Positions 1 through 8,719 of a stretch of 64,000 nucleotides of DNA are shown piece by piece. This DNA is from Thalassobaculum fulvum (GTDB lineage Bacteria > Pseudomonadota > Alphaproteobacteria > Thalassobaculales > Thalassobaculaceae). Position 1 is the first letter of the stretch. Each line of letters starts with the position of its first letter. The stretch is from the NCBI RefSeq assembly GCF_014652915.1, contig NZ_BMZS01000005.1, forward strand, positions 353,489 to 417,488. Direction: 5' to 3'. The notes under the pieces are model-generated. The model saw only the letters and a program-made list of their open reading frames with translations. It had not been told where the DNA came from and ran no database searches. The position numbers and the translations under genes are program-made.

Positions 1-2
1 CG

Positions 3-482
3 TCATTCGAGACCGGGGTCCTGGCGGCCGTCGTCGCGGCCGGGCACGCGGTCCGGCTGCTGCGCTGGCGCGGCTGGCGGACCGGGGCCGAGCCGCTGGT
101 CTGGGTGCTGCACCTCGGCTACCTGTGGGTTCCGGTCGGCTTCGCCCTGATGGCCGGGGCGGCGCTCGCGCCCGAGGCGGTGCCGGAGGCGGCGGTGCTG
201 CACGCCTTCGCCGCCGGCGCGATGGGCACGATGATGCTGGCGATGATGACCAGGGCGACCCTCGGCCACACCGGCCGGGCGCTGACCGCCGACCGGGCGA
301 CCGCCGCCGTCTACCTGCTGATCACCGTCACCGCGGCGCTGCGGGTGACCGCCGCTCTGGTACCCGACCTGTACGGGACGGCGATCGCCCTTTCAGGGGC
401 CGGGTGGATCATGGCGTTCGGGGTCTACCTGCTGGCGTACGCGCCGAAGCTGTGCCGGCGCCGGGTCGCCGCCGGGGGCTGA
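3..482 (+). CDS. NnrS family protein, C-terminal part (5' end outside window)
   Basis: The frame is open from the window edge, so only the last 159 codons are seen. The peptide is a chain of hydrophobic helices typical of a polytopic inner-membrane protein. It carries the segment HAFAAGAMGTMMLAMMTRA followed by LGHTGR, which I recognise as the conserved region of NnrS proteins. NnrS proteins are haem- and copper-containing membrane proteins linked to nitric-oxide and nitrosative stress in proteobacteria. The C-terminus is a short basic tail after the last helix. No denitrification gene is visible next to it, so its context lies upstream of the window. The family call rests on the motif and helix pattern; the function is inferred. 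Confidence 0.8.
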   Translation, partial: SFETGVLAAVVAAGHAVRLLRWRGWRTGAEPLVWVLHLGYLWVPVGFALMAGAALAPEAVPEAAVLHAFAAGAMGTMMLAMMTRATLGHTGRALTADRATAAVYLLITVTAALRVTAALVPDLYGTAIALSGAGWIMAFGVYLLAYAPKLCRRRVAAGG

Positions 483-632
483 TCGAGGACTCCTCCGATC
501 CCTCTGGTCTTCGGTGGTCGGGGCGCTCTACCATCGCGGCAACCACGCCGATCGTCGGGCGCTGCGGGGAGCGGGCATCCTGCCGGCCCCCGCCGCCCGT
601 CCTTTCCGAACGAACCCCTGCCGGAGACCCCG

Positions 633-1805
633 ATGCCCATCAACAACCGCATTGCCGACTTCCACGACGAGATGACCGAGTGGCGGCGCGACTTCCACGC
701 CCATCCGGAGATCGGGCTCGAGGAGTTCCGGACCTCGGCGATCGTCGCCGAGAAGCTGGAATCCTGGGGCATCGAGGTGCACCGGGGGATCGGCGAGACC
801 GGCGTCGTCGGGGTGCTGCGCGGTACCGGCAGCGGCACCGGCACCGTCGGCCTGCGCGCCGACATGGACGCCCTGCCGATGCAGGAGGAGAGCGACGTTC
901 CCTACCGCTCGACCATCGAGAACCGCATGCACGCCTGCGGCCACGACGGCCACACCACCATGCTGCTGGGGGCTGCCAAGTACCTGGCCGAGACCCGGAA
1001 CTTCGACGGCACCGTGCACTTCATCTTCCAGCCGGCCGAGGAGGGCCGCGGCGGCGCCAAGAAGATGGTCGAGGACGGGCTGTTCGAGCGGTTCCCGTGC
1101 GACAGCGTGTTCGGCATCCACAACGCACCGCACCTGCCGGCCGGCACCATGGCGTTCCGCGGCGGCCCGATCCTGGCGTCGGCCGACCGCGCGACCATGA
1201 CCGTGCACGGCAAGGGCGCCCACGCCGCCCGGCCGCATGACGGGGTCGACCCGATCGCCGTCGGCGTCCAGCTCTACCAGGCGGTGCAGACCGTGGTGAG
1301 CCGCAACGTCGACCCGCTGAAGTCGGTGGTGATGAGCATTACCCAGTTCCACGCCGGCACCGCCAACAACGTCATCCCGGCGAGCGCCCAGCTGATCGCC
1401 TCGATCCGCACCTTCGACGCCGAGGTCCAGGATCTGGTCGAGAAGCGCCTGCAGGAGATCTGCGACGGCGTCGGCCGGATGTACGGCGCGCGGGTCGAGC
1501 TGGAGTACCTGCGCGGCGTCCCGCCGACCGTCAATGCGGTCGACGAGGCCGACTTCGCCGCCGGGATCGGCGACCAGATCGTCGGCGGCGACAAGGTCGA
1601 CCGCGAGCCGGAGCTGGCCATGGGCAGCGAGGACTTCTCGATCATGCTCGCCAAGCGCCCCGGCGCGTTCGTGTGGCTCGGCGGCGGCGCGCCCGGCAAG
1701 GACTACGGCCTGCACCACCCGAAGTACGACTTCAACGACGAGGTGCTGCCGGTCGGCGCGTCGTTCTTCGCCAAGGTGGTCGAGAGCAAGCTGCCGCGGC
1801 AGTAG
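633..1805 (+). CDS. M20 family metallo-amidohydrolase (hippurate hydrolase / N-acyl-amino-acid hydrolase type)
   Basis: A 390-residue cytoplasmic enzyme of normal length for the M20D aminoacylase family, which hydrolyses the amide bond of N-acylated amino acids using two metal ions. Family motifs are in order: HAHPEIGLEE near residue 25, GLRADMDALPMQEE near 75, MHACGHDGHTTMLLG near 100, and the catalytic glutamate region QPAEEGRGGAKK near 135. A dimerisation segment follows, containing HAARPHDGVDP, and the late GSEDFS motif is near the C-terminus. The ATG start is preceded by a purine-rich CCGGAGA. It stands alone: the neighbour upstream is a membrane protein, and the next gene is convergent across a repeat element. 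Substrate specificity cannot be read from the sequence. Confidence 0.88.
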   Translation: MPINNRIADFHDEMTEWRRDFHAHPEIGLEEFRTSAIVAEKLESWGIEVHRGIGETGVVGVLRGTGSGTGTVGLRADMDALPMQEESDVPYRSTIENRMHACGHDGHTTMLLGAAKYLAETRNFDGTVHFIFQPAEEGRGGAKKMVEDGLFERFPCDSVFGIHNAPHLPAGTMAFRGGPILASADRATMTVHGKGAHAARPHDGVDPIAVGVQLYQAVQTVVSRNVDPLKSVVMSITQFHAGTANNVIPASAQLIASIRTFDAEVQDLVEKRLQEICDGVGRMYGARVELEYLRGVPPTVNAVDEADFAAGIGDQIVGGDKVDREPELAMGSEDFSIMLAKRPGAFVWLGGGAPGKDYGLHHPKYDFNDEVLPVGASFFAKVVESKLPRQ

Positions 1806-1814
1806 CCGTTTCCT

Positions 1815-1935
1815 CTCGCCCTCATCCCGGACGACTGCGCCGCCCCCGGCGCGGTCGATCCGGGACCCCGAGGGACACTGGCCGATAGGTCCCGGGTCAC
1901 GCTTCGCTCGCCCGGGATGAGGGGAAGAAGAGAGC
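1815..1935. repeat. Dispersed intergenic inverted-repeat element, copy 1
   Basis: Fills the gap between the convergent amidohydrolase and manD genes. A half-unit beginning CTCATCCCGG and ending near ATCCGGGACCC is followed by a second half-unit in inverted orientation ending CCCGGGATGAGG. The RNA would fold into two large hairpins, so it may also act as a bidirectional terminator. Confidence 0.7.
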
Positions 1936-1943
1936 GCTGACCC

Positions 1944-3152
1944 TCACCAGCTCCAGAGCGTGCCGTCGGGCAGCCGGGCGACCGGCAGCTGGGCCGGCTC
2001 GTAGGGGTATTTCGCGGCCAGCGTCTCGTCGATCTCGACGCCGTGGCCGGGCGTCTCGCCCGGGTGCATGTAGCCGTCCTCGAACCGGTAGGCGTGCGGG
2101 AACACCTCGTCGGTCAGCGGCTCGTGCGCCATGTGCTCCTGCACCCCGAAGTTCGGGACCCAGAGCGCGAAGTGCAGGGCCGCCCCCATGCACACCGGCG
2201 ACATGTCGGTGGCGCCGTGGCAGCCGGTGCGCACGCCGTACAGAGCGGCCAGGTCGGCGATCCGCCGCAGGTGGGTGATGCCGCCGGCATGCACCACCGA
2301 GGCGCGGATGTAGTCGATCAGCTGCCCCTCGATCAGGTCCTTGCAGTCCCAGATGGTGTTGAACACCTCGCCGACCGCGACCGGCGTCACCGTATGCTGC
2401 CGGATCAGCCGGAAGCTCTCCTGGTTCTCGGCTGGGGTCGGGTCCTCCATCCAGAACAGCCGGTACGGCTCCAGGCTCTTGCCCAGGCGCGCCGCCTCGA
2501 TCGGGGTCAGCCGGTGGTGGACGTCGTGCAGCAGGTGCGGGCCCATGCCGTACTTGTCGCGCAGCGCCTCGAACAGCTTCGGGGTGAAGTCCAGGTAGGG
2601 CTCGGTCGCCCAGATCGACTCCTGCGGCAGGCCCTTGGTCGCCGGCTCGTAGTGACCGTCCTTCTTGCCGATACCGTAGACGCCCGCGACCCCGGGGATG
2701 CCGGACTGGGCGCGGACCGCCTTGTAGCCCTTTTCCAGGTACTCGCCGACCCGGTCGACGGTCTCGGCCAGGTCGCGGCCGTTGGCATGGGCGTAGACCA
2801 TGGCGCCGTCGCGGCTGCGGCCGCCGAGCAGCTGGTAGAGCGGAACGCCCAGGGCCTTGGCCTTGAGGTCCCACAGCGCGGTGTCGACCGCGGCGATCGC
2901 CGCCATGGTCACCGGCCCGCGGCGCCAGTAGGCGCCCTTGTAGAGGAACTGCCAGAGGTCCTCGATGCGGTGGGCGTCGCGGCCGATCAGGCAGGGGATC
3001 ACATGGTCGGTCAGGTACGAGGCGACCGCCAGCTCGCGCCCGTTCAGGGTGGCGTCGCCGATCCCGTGCAGCCCCTGGTCGGTCTCGATCTTCAGGGTGA
3101 CGAAGTTGCGGCCGGGGCAGGTGACGATGACGCGGGCGCTCTCGATCTTCAT
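1944..3152 (-). CDS. manD: D-mannonate dehydratase, enolase superfamily (ManD type)
   Basis: A 402-residue member of the mandelate racemase/muconate lactonizing branch of the enolase superfamily, at the exact length usual for ManD. ManD removes water from D-mannonate to give 2-keto-3-deoxy-D-gluconate. Metal-ligand segments are in the barrel in the expected order: [22 protein letters not shown] and [10 protein letters not shown]. They are followed by [11 protein letters not shown], which carries a conserved histidine. The N-terminal capping domain begins [17 protein letters not shown]. It lies in the same cluster as uronate isomerase and fructuronate reductase, which supply mannonate, so dehydratase activity is far more likely than a promiscuous or inactive paralogue. 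It reads away from the transporter operon, in the same direction as the GntR gene upstream. Confidence 0.85.
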   Translation of the reverse strand: MKIESARVIVTCPGRNFVTLKIETDQGLHGIGDATLNGRELAVASYLTDHVIPCLIGRDAHRIEDLWQFLYKGAYWRRGPVTMAAIAAVDTALWDLKAKALGVPLYQLLGGRSRDGAMVYAHANGRDLAETVDRVGEYLEKGYKAVRAQSGIPGVAGVYGIGKKDGHYEPATKGLPQESIWATEPYLDFTPKLFEALRDKYGMGPHLLHDVHHRLTPIEAARLGKSLEPYRLFWMEDPTPAENQESFRLIRQHTVTPVAVGEVFNTIWDCKDLIEGQLIDYIRASVVHAGGITHLRRIADLAALYGVRTGCHGATDMSPVCMGAALHFALWVPNFGVQEHMAHEPLTDEVFPHAYRFEDGYMHPGETPGHGVEIDETLAAKYPYEPAQLPVARLPDGTLWSW

Positions 3153-3212
3153 GGGCGTGCCGGTTTCTCGGTGGCGGGGACGATGGGGGAGCGGCGGACG
3201 AACGCTGTCGCA

Positions 3213-3343
3213 TGGGGCCCGGCTCTCCGCGGCTTTGCCGCTACGGCCGGGATGAGGTGAGAAGGAAGGCTCTCAACCCCTGTCCTCATCCCGGACGGAC
3301 GCGCCGCTCCGGCGCGACCGATCCGGGACCCACGGCGCGACGG
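3213..3343. repeat. Dispersed intergenic inverted-repeat element, copy 2
   Basis: Lies between the GntR gene and manD. The left half ends GGCCGGGATGAGG and the right half runs from CCTCATCCCGGACG to ATCCGGGACCCACGGCG, separated by about 25 bp. The arms pair with each other and each contains its own smaller hairpin. Because both flanking genes read leftward, it would sit in a gntR-manD transcript. Confidence 0.7.
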
Positions 3344-3363
3344 GCGCATCAAGCCGGCCCCGG

Positions 3364-4077
3364 TCATGCGGCAGACTCGGCCAGGTCGGACGGCTCGGGC
3401 TCGAACAGGTCGGGGAACCGTTCGGCGAGCGTGGGCAGCGAAGTCAGGATTTCGCTCAGGTGGGTGCGCATCGCCGCTTCCGCCCCCGCCGGATCATGCG
3501 CCGCGATGGCGTCCACGATCGCCTCGTGCTGGTCGATCAGCCGGGACAGCGGCGTGGCTTCGGGCAGGCTGAGATAGCGCACCCGGTCCATCTGCGCCTT
3601 CATGTCCTCGACCACGTGCCAGGCGTACTCGCAGCCGACGCCGAGCGCGAGGCCGCGATGGAACGCCTCGTCGAGCGGGAAGAACCGGTCCGGGCGCTCG
3701 TCCGAGGCGACCTTGCGTTGCGCGTTCACGGTCTCGCGCAGGGCGCGGACCGCGCTGCCGGGCAGCTCGAGGGCGGCCTTGCGCACCACGGCGACCTCGA
3801 CTGCCTCGCGCACGAACCGCACGTCGTAGACCTGGCGGGCCGAGATCTTGACGACGTAGGTGCCGCGCTGCGGGCGGATGCTGAGCAGGCCGGCCTCGCT
3901 CAGCTTGATGAACGCCTCGCGCACCGGCTGGCGGCTGACGCCGAACCGGTCGGCGACGTCCTTCTCCGACAGCGCCTGGCCGGGCCGGAAGGCCATCTCG
4001 ACGATGGCGCTGCGCAGCTCCTTGAACACCCGGCTGGCGACGGATTCCGGCCCGTCCTGGCTGATCGGATTGAGCAT
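3364..4077 (-). CDS. GntR family transcriptional regulator, FCD (FadR-type) domain
   Basis: A 237-residue regulator. Residues about 10-75 form a winged helix-turn-helix (VFKELRSAIVEMAF, then VSRQPVREAFIKL). The rest is an all-helical FCD ligand domain with the expected acidic/histidine metal residues (DEAFHRGL and HEAIVDAI). It is divergent from the TRAP importer operon and upstream of manD in the same orientation. The obvious inference is that it controls uptake and breakdown of hexuronates, probably as a repressor released by a sugar acid of the pathway. FCD regulators of uronate genes (UxuR and ExuR in enterobacteria) give the precedent. The ATG start is preceded by AAAGGGGACGGCG. A candidate operator lies in the 183-bp gap to the importer. 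Confidence 0.88.
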   Translation of the reverse strand: MLNPISQDGPESVASRVFKELRSAIVEMAFRPGQALSEKDVADRFGVSRQPVREAFIKLSEAGLLSIRPQRGTYVVKISARQVYDVRFVREAVEVAVVRKAALELPGSAVRALRETVNAQRKVASDERPDRFFPLDEAFHRGLALGVGCEYAWHVVEDMKAQMDRVRYLSLPEATPLSRLIDQHEAIVDAIAAHDPAGAEAAMRTHLSEILTSLPTLAERFPDLFEPEPSDLAESAA

Positions 4078-4143
4078 CGCCGTCCCCTTTGCGGCTCGTT
4101 GCGTCCCTGTTGCCGGCGATTCTGCACCAAAGCCGGGACGGCA

Positions 4144-4176
4144 TTGTCATTCGATTTCAACCATACTACCATACTA
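4144..4176 (+). promoter_or_regulatory. Candidate promoter and operator for the TRAP/uronate operon
   Basis: TTGTCA (4144-4149), 17 bp, then TACCAT (4167-4172) fits a sigma-70 type promoter. It sits in an AT-rich island of an otherwise G+C-rich gap. Two tandem copies of CCATACTA (4161-4168 and 4169-4176) overlap the -10 box, where a GntR-type repressor would bind. ATACTAGCAT just downstream is a near palindrome. Confidence 0.4.
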
Positions 4177-4260
4177 GCATTCTAACCAAGCATCAACGCC
4201 CGACACGGGCGGGCAATCGGGCCCGGACAGGGCCACACAGCAGGGGCGCAGGAGGAAACG

Positions 4261-5283
4261 ATGACCATGGTGACGAGGACTCTGCGCGCCGCGGCGATCG
4301 GCGCGATCGTGGCGGCGGGGATCGGTGCGGCGGGAATCGGGGCGGCGGGAATCGGGGCGACCGGGGTCGCCCTGGCGGCGGACTACACGCTGAACGTCAA
4401 CACCGCGCTGCAGCCGCAGGACCCGCTGTTCAAGGGCCTGAACGCGTTCAAGGAGAATGTCGAGAAGGGCTCGGGCGGCAAGATCGCGGTCCGGCTGTTC
4501 CCGGGCTCGCAGCTCGGCAAGGACGAGGACGTGCTGGAGCAGGCCCGCGCCGGCGCCGGCGTGGCGGTGGTCGTCGACGGCGGCCGGCTCGCCGTCTACA
4601 CCAAGGAGTTCGGCGTCCTCGGGGCGCCGTACCTCGCGTCCGGCTATGACGGGGTGCGCAAGGTCGTGACCTCGCCGATGTTCGAGACCTGGGTCGAGAA
4701 GCTGCGCAAGGCGGCCGGCCTGCAGGTGCTGTCGTTCAACTGGTGGCAGGGCGAGCGCCACCTGGTGACCAACGTGCCGGTCAGGGTGCCGGCCGACCTC
4801 GCCGGCATCCGCATGCGCACGCCGGGCGCGCCGGTGTGGATGGAGACCATCCGGGCGATGGGGGCCACTCCGACCCCGATGGGCTGGGCCGAGGTCTATA
4901 CCGCCATGCAGCAGAAGGTGATCGACGCTCTCGAGGCGCAGAGCCCGGCGGTGTACAACTCCAAGCACTACGAGGTGGCCAAGTACCTGACCAAGAGCGG
5001 CCACATCAACCTGATCACCGGCGTGGTGACCAGCGCCGCCTGGTTCGACGGACTGCCGGCCGACCTGCAGGCGCTGGTCCGCGACGAGGCCCTCAAGGCC
5101 GGCGACATCGCCTCGCGCGGCACCGAGGCATCGCTCGCCGACTACGAGAAGCAGATGCAGGCCAAGGGCATGACGGTCACCGAGATCGACGTGACGCCGT
5201 TCGTGGAGGCGACCAAGCCGGTGTACGAAAAGCTCGGCTACGGCGAGCTGCGGGTCGAGCTGAACAAGTTCCTCGGGAACTGA
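4261..5283 (+). CDS. dctP: TRAP transporter substrate-binding protein (DctP family)
   Basis: A 340-residue periplasmic binding protein of normal DctP length. It starts with an unusually repetitive Sec signal peptide ending VALA before ADYTLNV. The mature part has the DctP pattern: FPGSQLGKDEDVLEQ, then GIRMRTPGAPVWMETIRAMG, the region containing the arginine that pairs with a substrate carboxylate. AEVYTAMQQKVIDALE follows. It should deliver an organic acid, here probably a hexuronate, to the membrane proteins encoded downstream. It is first in the rightward operon, separated from dctQ by a 225-bp gap holding a hairpin-rich repeat. That arrangement often keeps binding-protein mRNA more abundant than permease mRNA. 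A good AGGAGG precedes the ATG. The substrate is inferred from the neighbouring enzymes. Confidence 0.9.
   Translation: MTMVTRTLRAAAIGAIVAAGIGAAGIGAAGIGATGVALAADYTLNVNTALQPQDPLFKGLNAFKENVEKGSGGKIAVRLFPGSQLGKDEDVLEQARAGAGVAVVVDGGRLAVYTKEFGVLGAPYLASGYDGVRKVVTSPMFETWVEKLRKAAGLQVLSFNWWQGERHLVTNVPVRVPADLAGIRMRTPGAPVWMETIRAMGATPTPMGWAEVYTAMQQKVIDALEAQSPAVYNSKHYEVAKYLTKSGHINLITGVVTSAAWFDGLPADLQALVRDEALKAGDIASRGTEASLADYEKQMQAKGMTVTEIDVTPFVEATKPVYEKLGYGELRVELNKFLGN
4312..4356 (+). repeat. Three 15-bp tandem units inside the dctP signal-peptide coding region
   Basis: Three in-frame copies close to GCGGCGGGAATCGGG encode AAGIG three times (residues 18-32) in the hydrophobic core of the signal peptide. 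Copies two and three are identical; copy one differs at two bases. Confidence 0.85.
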
Positions 5284-5290
5284 GGCGCAG

Positions 5291-5443
5291 CGCCCGACGC
5301 ATCGCGTGGCTTCCGGAGTCCGCTGCGCGGCTCCGGAATGACGGGAAAGAGAGAGGCGGCCGGCTGTCCCGGGCTTCCTCTCTCCGACATCGTCATCCCG
5401 GTGCGGCCGCGAAGCGGACGACTCCGGGATCCACGGCGCGACG
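5291..5443. repeat. Dispersed intergenic inverted-repeat element, copy 3 (inside the TRAP operon)
   Basis: Lies between dctP and dctQ. The left half ends GGCTCCGGAATGACGGG. The right half runs from CGTCATCCCGGTGCGG to ACTCCGGGATCCACGGCG. It is a variant copy that carries GGGATCCACGG where most others have GGGACCCACGG. Confidence 0.7.
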
Positions 5444-5507
5444 GGCACCCCGATCCGAGTGCGCTATCGTGTGTCCCGGCGGCGCGCAACTCCGATAGAG
5501 GCGACGA

Positions 5508-6023
5508 ATGAGTGGCATGCTCCTCAGGGTCGAGGCATGGCTCGCCGGTGGCCTGCTCGCGGTCATCGTGTTCCTGGTGTTCATCGCCGGCATCATGCGG
5601 TGGTTCGGCCAGCCGCTGGTCTGGTCGGTCGACCTGGCGCAGCTGCTGTTCGTGTGGGTCAGCTTCCTCGGGGCCGACATGGCGCTGCGCAAGCGCGCCC
5701 ACATCGGCATCGACTATCTGGTCCGCCGCCTGCCCGGGCGGCCGCGGGTGATCCTGGACGCCCTGCTGGCGGCGGTGTGCATCGCGTTTCTCGGGGTCAT
5801 GGCGGTGCTCGGCTACCGGTTGACCATGCTCAACATGGAGCGGCTGTTCGGCGACAGCGGGATACCCTACGCCTTCGTGACGATCGCGGTGCCTGCCGGC
5901 TGCGTGCTGCTGGCCCTGACCCTGCTCGGCCAGGCCTGGGAGTCGCTGAGCAGGCTGCGCACCGAGGCCCGCCCGATCTTCACCGGCGGCAGCAGCGGCG
6001 AGATCGAGGAGCTGGTGCCGTGA
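5508..6023 (+). CDS. dctQ: TRAP transporter small membrane subunit (DctQ family)
   Basis: A 171-residue membrane protein with four predicted helices, the standard DctQ layout. It has the family pattern WSVDLAQLLFVWVSFLGADMALRKRAHIGID, of which WVSFLGADMALR is the most typical part. It forms the small subunit that, with DctM, uses a sodium gradient to import the ligand held by the binding protein. Its stop overlaps the GTG start of dctM in the four bases GTGA, so the two are translationally coupled. The ATG follows a GAGG purine tract. The in-frame sequence upstream is a repeat element, not coding. Confidence 0.88.
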   Translation: MSGMLLRVEAWLAGGLLAVIVFLVFIAGIMRWFGQPLVWSVDLAQLLFVWVSFLGADMALRKRAHIGIDYLVRRLPGRPRVILDALLAAVCIAFLGVMAVLGYRLTMLNMERLFGDSGIPYAFVTIAVPAGCVLLALTLLGQAWESLSRLRTEARPIFTGGSSGEIEELVP

Positions 6024-7294
6024 CCTTGCTGGCCGTCACGTTCTTCGTGCTGATGATCCTCGGCCTGCCGATCGCTTTCGCCATCGGCATCGCCGGGTTC
6101 ACGTTCTTCGCGACCGGGCCGATGCCGCCGTCGATCGGCGTCCAGCAGGTCGCCTCGGCGTCCCAGAGCTTCCCGCTGCTGGCGGTGCCGTTCTTCGTGC
6201 TGGCCGGACACATGATGAACCGGACCGGCATCACCTCCCGGCTGATCGCCTGCTCGAGCGTGCTGGTCTCGTGGATGGCCGGCGGGCTGGCCCAGGTCTG
6301 CATCGTGCTGTCGACCCTGATGGGCGGGGTCTCCGGCTCGGCCGTCGCCGACGCCGCGATGGAGGCGCGGATCCTCGGCCCCGGCCTGATCGCCCGTGGG
6401 TACTCCCGGGGCTTCACCGCCGCGGTGATCGCCGTCAGCTCGCTGATCACCGCCACCATCCCGCCGAGCCTCGGGCTGATCCTGTACGGCTTCGTCGGCA
6501 ACGTCTCGATCGGCCGGCTGTTCCTGGCCGGGATCGTGCCGGGCCTGCTGATGATGGCGTTCCTGATGGTCACCGCCTGGCTGATCGCTCGCCGCCGCGG
6601 CTACGGCGCCGAGGCCAAGGCGCCGCCGTCCCTGGCCGATGTCCGCCGCGCGGTGGCCGACGCCAAGTGGGCGCTGCTGTTTCCGCTGGCCCTGCTGTTC
6701 GCGATCCGCGGCGGCCTGTTCACCCCGTCCGAGGTCGGGGCGTTCGCCGTGGTCTACGCCGCCGTGGTCGGCTTCCTGCTGCACCGGGAGCTGACCTGGA
6801 AGAGGCTGACCGAGGCGCTGACCGAGGCGGTGGTCGACACCGGCATGATCATGCTGATCATCCTGTTCTCCGGCATGGTCGGCTACGCGATCATCTTCGA
6901 GCAGGCGCCGCAGTCGGTCGCCGCGGCGCTGACCGCGCTGACCGAGGAGCCGGTGCTGGTGGTGGCGCTGATCCTGGTGTTCCTGTTCGTCGCCGGCCTG
7001 TTCGTCGAGAGCACGGTGCTGGTGCTGCTGCTGACCCCGATCTTCCTGCCGATCGTGCAGCCGCTCGGCGTCGACGGCGTGCATTTCGGCATCCTGATGA
7101 TGACGGTGGTCACCCTCGGCTCGATGACGCCGCCGGTCGGCGTGGCGATGTACACGGTGTGCAGCCTGCTCGACTGTCCGGTCGAGGAGTACGTCGTGGA
7201 ATCGCTGCCGTTCGTCGGGGCCGTAGTCGCGCTGATCGTCGTCTTGACCCTTTGGCCGGGGCTGGTGCTGTTTATCCCGAATGCCCTGATGTGA
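6020..7294 (+). CDS. dctM: TRAP transporter large membrane subunit (DctM family)
   Basis: Starting at the GTG that overlaps the dctQ stop gives a 424-residue protein, the usual length for DctM. About twelve membrane helices are visible. Family landmarks include LLAVPFFVLAGHMMNRTG near residue 60, a GGVSGSAVADAAMEARI segment near 110, and TPPVGVAMYTVCSL near 375. It is the sodium-driven permease of the tripartite importer. Only 12 bp separate it from the uronate isomerase gene, so importer and first catabolic enzyme share one transcript. This supports a hexuronate as substrate. An open frame extends in the same phase upstream through dctQ, but nothing there resembles a DctM N-terminus. Confidence 0.9.
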   Translation: MTLLAVTFFVLMILGLPIAFAIGIAGFTFFATGPMPPSIGVQQVASASQSFPLLAVPFFVLAGHMMNRTGITSRLIACSSVLVSWMAGGLAQVCIVLSTLMGGVSGSAVADAAMEARILGPGLIARGYSRGFTAAVIAVSSLITATIPPSLGLILYGFVGNVSIGRLFLAGIVPGLLMMAFLMVTAWLIARRRGYGAEAKAPPSLADVRRAVADAKWALLFPLALLFAIRGGLFTPSEVGAFAVVYAAVVGFLLHRELTWKRLTEALTEAVVDTGMIMLIILFSGMVGYAIIFEQAPQSVAAALTALTEEPVLVVALILVFLFVAGLFVESTVLVLLLTPIFLPIVQPLGVDGVHFGILMMTVVTLGSMTPPVGVAMYTVCSLLDCPVEEYVVESLPFVGAVVALIVVLTLWPGLVLFIPNALM

Positions 7295-7306
7295 TAGGCC
7301 CCAGTC

Positions 7307-8719
7307 ATGCATGAGGACCGCCTGTTCCCGGCCGACCCGGGCGAGCGTTCGATCGCCCGGCGCCTGTACGCCGAGGTCGCCGGCCTGCCGATCGTCAGTC
7401 CGCACGGCCACACCGACCCGGCCTGGTTCGCCTACGACGAGCCGTTCCCGAACCCGGCCGAGCTGCTGGTGGTGCCGGACCACTACGTGCTGCGGATGCT
7501 GTACAGCCAGGGCGTCCGGCTGGAGGAGCTCGGCGTGCCGCGGCTCGACGGCACGACGGTCGAAGGAGGGCCCGTCGAGGGGGATCCGCGACGGATCTGG
7601 CGCACGGTGGCCGAGCACTGGCACGCCTTCCGGGCGACTCCCAGCCGGCTGTGGTGGGAGCATGCGCTGGCCGAGGTGTTCGGCGTCACCGAGCGCCTGA
7701 CTCCGCAGAGCGCCGACGCGATCTACGACCGCATCGCCGACTGCCTCTCCAAGCCCGAGTTCCGGCCGCGCGCGCTGTTCGAGCGCTTCGGCATCGAGGC
7801 GCTGGCGACCACCGAGGGCGCGCTCGACCCGCTGGAACACCACAAGGCGATCCGCGAGTCCGGCTGGCAGGGCCGGGTGGTGACCACGTTCCGGCCCGAC
7901 ACCGTGGTCGACCCGGACACCCCCGGCTTCGTGGCCAACCTGGAGGAGCTCGGCCGGATCACCGGCGAGGACACATTCACCTGGCGCGGGTACCTGGCGG
8001 CGCTGGCGGCCCGGCGCCGCGACTTCATGGCGGCCGGCGCCACCGCCACCGACCACGGCCACCCCACCGCGTTCACCGCCGACCTGCCGCCGGCCGAGGC
8101 CGAGGTGCTGTTCAACCGGGTCGCCGCGGGGCGGCCGGGTCCCCAGGATGCCGAGCTGTTCCGAGGCCAGATGCTGACCGAGATGGCCCGCATGAGCCTG
8201 GAGGACGGGCTGGTCATGCAGCTGCACTCCGGCGTGCGGCGCGGCCACAACGCCTGGATGCAGCGGGTCTTCGGCGCCAACCGCGGCGACGACATCCCGA
8301 CGCGCTCGGAGTTCGTCGACAACCTCAGGCCGCTGCTCGACCGGTTCGGCAACGAGCCGGGCCTGACCCTGATCCTGTTCACCCTGGACGAGACCACCTA
8401 CTCGCGCGAGCTGGCGCCGCTGGCCGGCCACTATCCGGCGCTGCGGCTCGGCCCGCCCTGGTGGTTCCACGACAGCCCCGAGGGCATGTGGCGCTACCGC
8501 CAGCGCATCACCGAGACCGCCGGCTTCTACAACACCGTCGGCTTCAACGACGACACCCGGGCCTTCCCCTCGATCCCGGCCCGCCACGACGTCGCCCGGC
8601 GCGTCGACTGCGCGTTCCTGGCACGGCTGGTCGCCGAGCACCGGATCGACGAGGATGAGGCTCTCGAGGTCGCCACCGACCTCGCCTACCGTCTCGCCAA
8701 GCAGGCTTACCGACTGTGA
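7307..8719 (+). CDS. uxaC: Uronate isomerase
   Basis: A 470-residue amidohydrolase-superfamily enzyme of exactly UxaC length. It interconverts D-glucuronate with D-fructuronate and D-galacturonate with D-tagaturonate. The N-terminal metal motif is SPHGHTDPAWFAYDEPF, the variant common in alphaproteobacterial UxaC proteins. Later landmarks include LWWEHALAEVFGV, a histidine in VMQLHSGVRRGHN, and GPPWWFHDSPEGMWRYR. C-terminal FNDDTRAFPSIPARHDVARR carries the conserved aspartate and arginines of the family. The downstream gene is a fructuronate-reductase type enzyme whose GTG start overlaps this stop by four bases. Assignment is firm; preference for glucuronate over galacturonate is not determinable here. 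Confidence 0.92.
   Translation: MHEDRLFPADPGERSIARRLYAEVAGLPIVSPHGHTDPAWFAYDEPFPNPAELLVVPDHYVLRMLYSQGVRLEELGVPRLDGTTVEGGPVEGDPRRIWRTVAEHWHAFRATPSRLWWEHALAEVFGVTERLTPQSADAIYDRIADCLSKPEFRPRALFERFGIEALATTEGALDPLEHHKAIRESGWQGRVVTTFRPDTVVDPDTPGFVANLEELGRITGEDTFTWRGYLAALAARRRDFMAAGATATDHGHPTAFTADLPPAEAEVLFNRVAAGRPGPQDAELFRGQMLTEMARMSLEDGLVMQLHSGVRRGHNAWMQRVFGANRGDDIPTRSEFVDNLRPLLDRFGNEPGLTLILFTLDETTYSRELAPLAGHYPALRLGPPWWFHDSPEGMWRYRQRITETAGFYNTVGFNDDTRAFPSIPARHDVARRVDCAFLARLVAEHRIDEDEALEVATDLAYRLAKQAYRL

Noticed and set aside
3..269. Minus-strand frame at the window start
   Set aside because: Antisense to the NnrS-like gene; His/Arg-rich composition with no domain.
1815..1935. Repeat elements as a CRISPR array or tRNA genes
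   Set aside because: Copies are kilobases apart, are palindromic and lack regular spacers. No cloverleaf with an anticodon arm could be drawn for any of them.
5867..8641. A 924-codon open frame on the minus strand
   Set aside because: Antisense to dctQ, dctM and uxaC; His/Gln/Arg-rich composition without domain motifs.
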